Assembly: GCA_035456985.1 (NCBI GenBank)
Contig: DATICE010000118.1
Location: forward strand, 1 to 11,714
From: SG8-41 sp035456985
GTDB taxonomy: Bacteria > Pseudomonadota > Gammaproteobacteria > Burkholderiales > SG8-41
Reading direction: 5' to 3'
DNA length: 11,714 nucleotides
Part shown: positions 6,564 to 11,714 of the stretch, in pieces
How positions within the stretch are numbered: position 1 is the first letter of the stretch
How the letters are laid out: every line of letters begins with the position of its first letter
Notes under the pieces: generated by a model
Told to the model about the DNA's origin: nothing
Databases searched by the model: none
What the model saw: only the letters and a program-made list of their open reading frames with translations
Program-made: the position numbers and the translations under genes

Positions 6564-6605
6564 TTGCTAGGATGCAAGCCCTCAGGATTCCACGGGAAAA
6601 GCGCG

Positions 6606-8321
6606 GTGTATCGCTACGACGAGATCGACCAGCGGCTGGTGAACGAACGGGTTGCCCAGTTTCGCGACCAGACGCGGCGCTTCCTGGCCGGCAAGCTGTC
6701 GGAGGACGATTTCCGGCCCCTGCGGCTGCGCAATGGCCTCTATATCCAGCGCTACGCGCCGATGCTGCGCGTGGCCATTCCCTACGGACTACTGACCTCC
6801 CGGCAGCTGCGCACCCTTGCGTATATCGCACGCAAGTGGGACCGCGGTTACGGCCACTTCAGCACCCGCCAGAACATCCAGTTCAACTGGCCGAAGCTCG
6901 AGGACGTGCCGGACATTCTCGCGGAGCTTGCCCGGGTACAGATGCACGCGATCCAGACCAGCGGCAACTCCGTGCGCAACATCACCACCGATCACTATGC
7001 CGGGGTGGCGCACGATGAGATCGTGGATTCGTTCGTGTGGTGCGAGCTGCTTCGCCAATGGTCCACGCTGCACCCCGAGTTCTCCTTCCTGCCGCGCAAG
7101 TTCAAGATCGCGATAAACGGCTCCGCCGCCGACCGCGCCGCCACGTTTCTGCACGACATCGGACTGCACGCCGTGCGCGACGCCGCCGGGGAGACCGGCT
7201 TCCGGGTGATCGTCGGCGGTGGCATGGGTCGAACGCCCATCATCGGCCACGTGATCCGGGAGTTCCTGCCGTGGCCGCACCTCCTCACCTACACGGAGGC
7301 GGTCCTGCGCGTCTACAACCGGTATGGCCGGCGCGACAACATGCACAAGGCGCGCATCAAGATCCTGGTGAAGGCGCTGACGCCGGATCGATTCCGCGAG
7401 GAAGTCGAAGCCGAATGGACGCACCTCAGGGACGGTCCATCCACGCTCACCGCAGAAGAGATCCAGAGGGTGGAAGGACGCTTTACACGACCGGCATACG
7501 AGCCGCTTCCCGGCGACGACCCGGAGCATGCGGCGCGGCTTGCCGCCGAACCGGCCTTTGCCGCGTGGGCGAAGCGCAACGTCCATCCGCACAAGGCGCC
7601 GGGGTACGCGGCGGTGACGCTGTCGCTCAAGAAAACCGGAGTGCCGCCGGGAGACGCCACCGCGGAGCAGATGGACGCCGTGGCGGATCTGGCCGACCGC
7701 TACAGCCAGGGCGAACTGCGGGTTTCCCACGAGCAGAATCTGGTCCTCGCCGACGTGCGCCAGGCGGATCTGTACCGGTTGTGGGGGGAGGCGAGGGCGC
7801 TCGGTCTCGCGACGCCCAATATCGGGCTCCTCACCAACATCATCGCCTGCCCCGGCGGCGATTTCTGCTCGCTCGCCAACGCCAAGTCGATTCCGGTCGC
7901 GGAGGCGATCCAGCGGCGGTTCGACGACCTCGATTACGTCTACGACATCGGCGAGCTTGATCTCAACATATCCGGCTGCATGAACTCGTGCGGCCATCAC
8001 CACGTCGGGCACATCGGCATCCTCGGCGTCGACAAGAACGGCGAGGAGTGGTACCAGATCTCCATCGGCGGTAACCAGGGGCTCACCCGCCCCGGCGCGC
8101 CGGCGGCGCTCGGAAAGGTGATCGGTCCGTCCTTCGCCCGCGCCCAGATCCCGGACGTGATCGAGCAGCTGATCGGTATTTATCTGGAACTGCGCGACAA
8201 CGAGGAAGAGCGTTTCATCGATGTCGTGTGGCGCATCGGCGTTGAACCCTTCAAGGAGCGAGTCTATGGCGGTCATCATCAAGGGGATGAACGTCATCAG
8301 CGATCCCTGGCAGCGGCTTGA
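6606..8321 (+). CDS. cysI: Sulfite reductase hemoprotein (siroheme / 4Fe-4S)
   Basis: Reduces sulfite to sulfide with six electrons in cysteine biosynthesis, in the cytoplasm. The 571-aa protein shows the two-fold nitrite/sulfite reductase layout: ferredoxin-like half-domains near residues 40-105 and 330-395, each followed by a catalytic lobe. The coupled 4Fe-4S/siroheme ligands are all present: Cys415 and Cys421 (ACPGGDFC), Cys458 and Cys462 (NISGCMNSCGHH). The start is GTG 6606 (MYRYDEIDQRLV), with GGGA at 6594-6597, 8 nt upstream. In-frame TTG 6564 lies at the proposed transcription start, and ATG 6572 is out of frame. No CysJ flavoprotein is nearby, so the electron donor is open (ferredoxin, or a partner involving DUF934). 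The last 56 nt overlap the DUF934 gene, giving a C-terminal tail after FKERVYG that looks unconserved. Confidence 0.95.
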   Translation: MYRYDEIDQRLVNERVAQFRDQTRRFLAGKLSEDDFRPLRLRNGLYIQRYAPMLRVAIPYGLLTSRQLRTLAYIARKWDRGYGHFSTRQNIQFNWPKLEDVPDILAELARVQMHAIQTSGNSVRNITTDHYAGVAHDEIVDSFVWCELLRQWSTLHPEFSFLPRKFKIAINGSAADRAATFLHDIGLHAVRDAAGETGFRVIVGGGMGRTPIIGHVIREFLPWPHLLTYTEAVLRVYNRYGRRDNMHKARIKILVKALTPDRFREEVEAEWTHLRDGPSTLTAEEIQRVEGRFTRPAYEPLPGDDPEHAARLAAEPAFAAWAKRNVHPHKAPGYAAVTLSLKKTGVPPGDATAEQMDAVADLADRYSQGELRVSHEQNLVLADVRQADLYRLWGEARALGLATPNIGLLTNIIACPGGDFCSLANAKSIPVAEAIQRRFDDLDYVYDIGELDLNISGCMNSCGHHHVGHIGILGVDKNGEEWYQISIGGNQGLTRPGAPAALGKVIGPSFARAQIPDVIEQLIGIYLELRDNEEERFIDVVWRIGVEPFKERVYGGHHQGDERHQRSLAAA

Positions 8322-8799
8322 GGTCGGTGCCGACGGCAGCTTGCCGCCGCTACCGCCCTCCGGCGACATCATCGTGCCCCTCGTTTTGTGGCGGCAGCAG
8401 CGGGATGACCTGCTCGCCCGACCCGGCCGGCTCGGGGTCTGGCTCGACAGCAACGAGGACCCCGCAGCGATCGCGGAGGATCTGCGGCTCTTCGGCGTCG
8501 TGGCGGTAAGGATTCCGAATATCACCGACGGGCGCGGCTATTCGATCGCGTACCTCCTGCGGGAGCGCTACGGCTGGCGAGGCGAGTTGCGCGCGTTCGG
8601 CGACGTCTGGCGCGACCAGCTGTTCTTTCTCGCACGCTGCGGTTTCAATGCGTTTACGCTGCGCGAGGGCGAGGACCCGCGCGAGGCGCTCGCCGCGTTC
8701 GGTGAATTCAGTGAGACCTACCAGGGCTCGGTTACGCCGCCGCTGCCGCTTTTCCGCCGGCGTCATGTTCCGTCGCCCGATGGCAGGGAAGGGTTGTGA
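8266..8799 (+). CDS. DUF934 family protein, sulfite reductase companion
   Basis: A 177-aa protein of the DUF934 family, which regularly sits next to cysI in proteobacteria and is often annotated as a putative oxidoreductase of sulfite reduction; its biochemical role is not established. The family signature is clear at about residues 85-135: RIPNITDGRGYSIAYLLRER, then GELRAFGDVWRDQLFFLARC, then GFNAF. There is no signal peptide, no membrane segment and no cysteine cluster that would bind iron-sulfur. The start is ATG 8266 (MAVIIKGMNVISDPW), with AAGGAG at 8253-8258, 7 nt upstream. This places the start 56 nt inside cysI, in another frame. Translation is probably coupled to cysI. The product lacks an evident redox cofactor motif, so the oxidoreductase label should be treated cautiously. 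Confidence 0.88.
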   Translation: MAVIIKGMNVISDPWQRLEVGADGSLPPLPPSGDIIVPLVLWRQQRDDLLARPGRLGVWLDSNEDPAAIAEDLRLFGVVAVRIPNITDGRGYSIAYLLRERYGWRGELRAFGDVWRDQLFFLARCGFNAFTLREGEDPREALAAFGEFSETYQGSVTPPLPLFRRRHVPSPDGREGL

Positions 8800-8803
8800 C
8801 CCC

Positions 8804-9568
8804 GTGAAACAGGCGGCGGGCAAGGTCTACCTCGTAGGGGCGGGTCCCGGCGCCCCGGATCTCCTCACGCTGCGCGGCGCGGAAGTTCTCAGCCGCGCGG
8901 AAATTGTGTTCCACGATGCATTGGTCCATCCCGATGTGCTGGCCCGTGCCACCCGCGCCGAGAAGGTCGCAGTCGGCAAGCGCTGCGGGAAATTCACGAC
9001 CGCCCAGCAGTTCATCAACAAGCGCCTGGTGGACGCGGCGCGCAAGTATCGCGTGGTGGTGCGCTTGAAGGGCGGTGACCCGATGCTGTTCGGGCGCGCG
9101 CAGGAGGAAATCGCGGCTCTTAAAGCCGCCGGCGTGCCGTATGAAGTCGTGCCGGGGGTCACCTCAGCTCTCGCAGCGGCGGCCGAAGCAGGCGTTTCCC
9201 TGACCCAGCGCGGGATCGCCCGCACGGTCGCATTCGTTACGCCGCGCATCGGAGAGGGCGAAGCGCCAAGCAATTGGGCGAGCAGCGCCGCGGCCGCGGA
9301 CACCGCCGTCATCTACATGGGCGCCGGACAGGCAGAGCAAGTCGCAGCGGCGCTGATCGCGGCCGGCACACCGCGCGGCACACCGGTGCTGGTCGCGGAA
9401 AACGCGACGTTGCCGCAGGCTCGCCGTATCGCGCTGACGCTTGAAGAGCTGCCGCAGGTCGCGTACTACGGCATCACCGGCCCGACGCTTATCATGGTGG
9501 GCGGCGCGTTTGCCGCTGCACTCGCCGCATCCGAACGCGAAGCTCAGCGAAAAACTGCGCAATCCTGA
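8804..9568 (+). CDS. cobA: Uroporphyrinogen-III C-methyltransferase (SUMT)
   Basis: Uses two S-adenosylmethionines to convert uroporphyrinogen III to precorrin-2, the first step toward siroheme, the cofactor of CysI. The 254-aa single-domain protein shows the tetrapyrrole-methylase motifs: KVYLVGAGPGAPDLLTLRGA (residues 7-26), RLKGGDPMLFGRAQEE (about 87-102), VPGVTSALAAAAEAGVSLTQ (116-135) and YMGAGQAEQVA further on. There is no CysG-type dehydrogenase/ferrochelatase domain, so later siroheme steps must be encoded elsewhere. The start is taken as GTG 8804 (KQAAGKVYLVG), with AGGGAAGGG at 8785-8793; ATG 8780 is possible but has no ribosome-binding site. It lies just after the DUF934 stop, so it is probably in the cysI operon. 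Symbols cobA, sumT and cysG are all used for this family. Confidence 0.9.
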   Translation: MKQAAGKVYLVGAGPGAPDLLTLRGAEVLSRAEIVFHDALVHPDVLARATRAEKVAVGKRCGKFTTAQQFINKRLVDAARKYRVVVRLKGGDPMLFGRAQEEIAALKAAGVPYEVVPGVTSALAAAAEAGVSLTQRGIARTVAFVTPRIGEGEAPSNWASSAAAADTAVIYMGAGQAEQVAAALIAAGTPRGTPVLVAENATLPQARRIALTLEELPQVAYYGITGPTLIMVGGAFAAALAASEREAQRKTAQS

Positions 9569-9587
9569 TCGAGCGTGCCCCGGCGGC

Positions 9588-9617
9588 TGGACCGGGTCTT
9601 CCAAAACACGCTACAAT
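9588..9617 (+). promoter_or_regulatory. Probable promoter of ribF-ileS
   Basis: TGGACC at 9588-9593 (4/6 to -35) and TACAAT at 9612-9617 (5/6 to -10) are 18 bp apart. Transcription would start near 9624, leaving a leader of about 27 nt before the ribF ATG. It lies after the cys operon in an 82-bp gap that has no strong terminator. Confidence 0.5.
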
Positions 9618-9650
9618 TCAAGCTTTTAGTAACGATTCCGGCTTGGTTGT

Positions 9651-10607
9651 ATGCGACTCACGCGCGGCATACCTGCCGCAGCCGCGGGCCCGACCGCGCT
9701 CACCATCGGCAACTTCGACGGCGTGCATCTCGGCCACCAGGCCATGCTCGCCGAGCTGAAGCGCGCGGCCGGCCGTCTCGGCGTGCCCGCCTGCGTGCTC
9801 ACCTTCGAGCCGCATCCCCGCGAGTTTTTTGCCCCCGACAAGGCGCCGACGCGCCTCACCTCGCTGCGCGAGAAGCTCGAGCTGCTGGCAGATTGCGGCA
9901 TCGAGCGGGTCCACCTGTGCCGCTTCGACTACCGGTTCGCGCAGATCACCGCGGAGGACTTCGTCGAGCGCGTAATGGCGCGCGGGCTGGGTGCGCGCTG
10001 GCTCCTCGCGGGCGATGATTTCCGTTTCGGAGCGCGGCGCGCGGGCGACCTCGTCATGCTGAAACAGAGCGGACCCCGCTTCGGAATGGAAGTCGTCGCG
10101 CTCGCGAGCTTCATGCTGGAGGGGGAACGGGTCTCGAGCACCGCGGTGCGCAAGGCACTCGCCGGTGGGGACCTCGCGCGCGCCGGGCGGCTGCTGGGCC
10201 GCGCCTATTCGATCAGCGGCCGCGTGGTGCGCGGCGACGGGCTCGGGCGCAAGCTCGGCTTCCCCACCGCCAACGTGCAGATGAAGCACAATCGCCCGCC
10301 GTTGACCGGCATCTACGCAGTGCGGCTGCATGGCGCCGCGGCGGGGCCGGTGCAGGGCGTGGCGAGCCTCGGGGTGCGCCCGACGGTGAAGATCCAGGGG
10401 GCCCCGGTGCTCGAGGTGCACGCGCTCGACTTCGAAGGCGATCTCTATCGCCGCCACGTGCGCGTCGAATTCCTGCATAAGTTCCGCGACGAGGAAAAGT
10501 ACGCCGACCTCGCCACGCTGACGCGCAGGATCGCGCTTGATGTCGAGAACACGCGCCGCTACTTCGCACGCGAAGACACGCAGGCGCAACGCACGGCCGG
10601 TTCGTGA
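9651..10607 (+). CDS. ribF: Bifunctional riboflavin kinase / FAD synthetase
   Basis: Phosphorylates riboflavin to FMN and adenylates FMN to FAD. The 318-aa length is usual. The N-terminal nucleotidyltransferase domain has TIGNFDGVHLGHQAML (residues 18-33, the HxGH element at 26-29), FEPHP (52-56), LLAGDDFRFG (118-127) and SSTAVRKAL (162-170). The C-terminal riboflavin kinase domain starts near residue 185 with GRVVRGDGLGRKLGFPTANV (190-209, containing the PTAN motif) and includes LEVHALDF with the likely catalytic Glu255. ATG 9651 is the only reasonable start, as an in-frame TAA sits at 9630-9632 with no start codon between. No Shine-Dalgarno sequence is evident. Linkage to ileS is widespread in proteobacteria, and the 36-bp gap suggests co-transcription. 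Confidence 0.96.
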   Translation: MRLTRGIPAAAAGPTALTIGNFDGVHLGHQAMLAELKRAAGRLGVPACVLTFEPHPREFFAPDKAPTRLTSLREKLELLADCGIERVHLCRFDYRFAQITAEDFVERVMARGLGARWLLAGDDFRFGARRAGDLVMLKQSGPRFGMEVVALASFMLEGERVSSTAVRKALAGGDLARAGRLLGRAYSISGRVVRGDGLGRKLGFPTANVQMKHNRPPLTGIYAVRLHGAAAGPVQGVASLGVRPTVKIQGAPVLEVHALDFEGDLYRRHVRVEFLHKFRDEEKYADLATLTRRIALDVENTRRYFAREDTQAQRTAGS

Positions 10608-10643
10608 CCGAAGCCGGGCTGAAAGCTGACGGCTGGTTGTCTG

Positions 10644-11714
10644 ATGGCTGACTACAAGAAGACGCTGAATCTTCCCGACACGCAGTTTCCGATGCGCGGT
10701 GATCTCGCAAAGCGCGAGCCGCTGATGCTGAAGAGCTGGGAGGAGCGCAGGTTCTACGACAGGATCCGCGCCGCGCGCCGTGGGGCGCCGCGTTTCGTGC
10801 TGCACGACGGCCCGCCCTACGCCAACGGCGACATCCACATCGGGCACGCCGTCAACAAGATCCTGAAAGACATCGTCGTCAAGCTGCAGACGCTGTCCGG
10901 TATCGACGCGCCCTATGTCCCCGGCTGGGACTGTCACGGCATGCCGATCGAGGCGCAGATCGAGAAAACGCACGGCAAGAACCTGTCCACCGCTGAGACA
11001 CAGCGCCTGTGCCGTGCCTATGCGACCGAGCAAGTCGAGCGGCAGAAGCGGGATTTCCAGCGCCTGGGTGTTCTCGGCGACTGGGACCGGCCGTACCTCA
11101 CCATGGACTACAGGAACGAGGCGGACGAGATCCGGGGGCTCGGCGCGCTACTGAAGAAGGGCTACCTCTACCGGGGGTTGAAGCCCGTCAACTGGTGCTT
11201 CGATTGCGGCTCGGCGCTGGCCGAAGCCGAGATCGAGTACGAGGACCGTACCGACATCGCGATCGATGTCGGGTTTCCCTTTGCCGAGCCGGACAAGCTG
11301 GCGAAGGCGTTCGGGCTCGCGAAACTGCCCGCGACGCCCGGCTACGCGGTGATCTGGACCACCACGCCCTGGACGCTTCCCGGCAATCAGGCGCTCAACG
11401 TTCACCCCGGGCACGTCTACAACCTCGTGCAGACGGAGCGCGGGCTGCTGATCCTTGCGGCCGATTTGCGCGAGGCGTGCCTCGATCGCTACGGCCTGAA
11501 GCAGCGGGATATCCTCGGCGAATGCAAAGGGAGGGCGCTCGATCGCATCGAGTTCAGGCACCCCTTCTACGAGCGTCGCGCTCCCGTCTACCTCGGCGAG
11601 TACGTGACGCTCGACACCGGGACCGGCATCGTGCACTCGGCGCCTGCGTACGGCGTGGAGGACTTCGATTCCTGCCGCCGCTACGGCATGAAAGACGAGG
11701 AGATGCTGACGCCG
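10644..11714 (+). CDS. ileS: Isoleucyl-tRNA synthetase, N-terminal 357 residues (cut by window edge)
   Basis: Class I synthetase charging tRNA-Ile, cytoplasmic. The N-terminus (ADYKKTLNLPDTQFPMRGDL) is typical of bacterial IleS. The Rossmann-fold catalytic signature HIGH is at residues 65-68, within HDGPPYANGDIHIGHAVNK. The CP1 editing domain, which hydrolyses Val-tRNA-Ile, is visible as WTTTPWTLPGNQALNVHPG (238-256) and GTGIVHSAPAYGVEDF (326-341). The KMSKS loop, the anticodon-binding domain and any C-terminal zinc site lie beyond the window. ATG 10644 is fixed by homology, although no clear Shine-Dalgarno sequence precedes it. It follows ribF by 36 bp on the same strand. Confidence 0.97.
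   Translation, partial: MADYKKTLNLPDTQFPMRGDLAKREPLMLKSWEERRFYDRIRAARRGAPRFVLHDGPPYANGDIHIGHAVNKILKDIVVKLQTLSGIDAPYVPGWDCHGMPIEAQIEKTHGKNLSTAETQRLCRAYATEQVERQKRDFQRLGVLGDWDRPYLTMDYRNEADEIRGLGALLKKGYLYRGLKPVNWCFDCGSALAEAEIEYEDRTDIAIDVGFPFAEPDKLAKAFGLAKLPATPGYAVIWTTTPWTLPGNQALNVHPGHVYNLVQTERGLLILAADLREACLDRYGLKQRDILGECKGRALDRIEFRHPFYERRAPVYLGEYVTLDTGTGIVHSAPAYGVEDFDSCRRYGMKDEEMLTP

Noticed and set aside
6789..8525. 578-codon minus-strand open frame opposite cysI and DUF934
   Set aside because: It is a shadow of two well-supported genes, with no ribosome-binding site or recognisable domain.
9578..9597. CCCGG / CCGGG inverted repeat after the methyltransferase gene as a terminator
   Set aside because: The stem is only 5 bp with an 8-nt loop and no T-run follows. 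It also overlaps the proposed ribF -35.
9618..11033. 471-codon minus-strand open frame opposite ribF and ileS
   Set aside because: Both plus-strand genes are certain from their motifs. The antisense frame is a by-product of high GC.

Overview
The window is about 11.7 kb of GC-rich bacterial chromosome, almost certainly from a betaproteobacterium (Burkholderiales / Nitrosomonadales / Rhodocyclales type). This rests on the residue patterns of ArgF, MurJ, CysI and IleS, on the argF-argD-rpsT block divergent from murJ, on the cysI-DUF934 pair, and on ribF-ileS. It is mostly housekeeping and sulfur-assimilation DNA. I see no insertion sequence, prophage, CRISPR array, tRNA or rRNA.

Region by region. 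(1) Positions 1-1969, minus strand: rpsT (ribosomal protein S20), then a GC hairpin that looks like a terminator, then argD (acetylornithine aminotransferase) and the first 120 codons of argF (ornithine carbamoyltransferase), which runs off the left edge. (2) 1970-2041: a 72-bp divergent promoter region. The rpsT promoter here is very good, and its -10 overlaps a -10-like hexamer on the other strand that could serve murJ. (3) 2042-3580, plus strand: murJ, the lipid II flippase. A possible 5-codon leader ORF overlaps its start codon. (4) 3581-3928: a gap with no convincing gene. (5) 3929-5538, plus strand: a Tat-exported transglutaminase-like protein with an intact Cys-His-Asp triad, overlapped by 4 nt by a secreted TlpA-type thioredoxin; an apparent two-gene periplasmic unit. 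(6) 5554-6495, minus strand: a CysB-type LysR regulator, convergent with the thioredoxin gene and divergent from cysI. (7) 6606-9568, plus strand: cysI (sulfite reductase hemoprotein), a DUF934 protein and a uroporphyrinogen-III C-methyltransferase (first step to siroheme), probably one operon. The cysB-cysI gap is AT-rich and holds overlapping divergent promoters and a dyad that could be a CysB operator. (8) 9651-11714, plus strand: ribF (riboflavin kinase / FAD synthetase) and the first 357 codons of ileS, which runs off the right edge.

How the genes fit together: the cys block is self-consistent, with a regulator, a siroheme/4Fe-4S sulfite reductase, its conserved companion DUF934, and the methyltransferase that starts siroheme synthesis. 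cysH and cysDN, which often adjoin this set in betaproteobacteria, are absent from the window. The transglutaminase/thioredoxin pair is the least understood part and the best candidate for new biology, but its function cannot be read from sequence alone. Nothing here is clearly a new system; the most useful leads are regulatory details and that pair.
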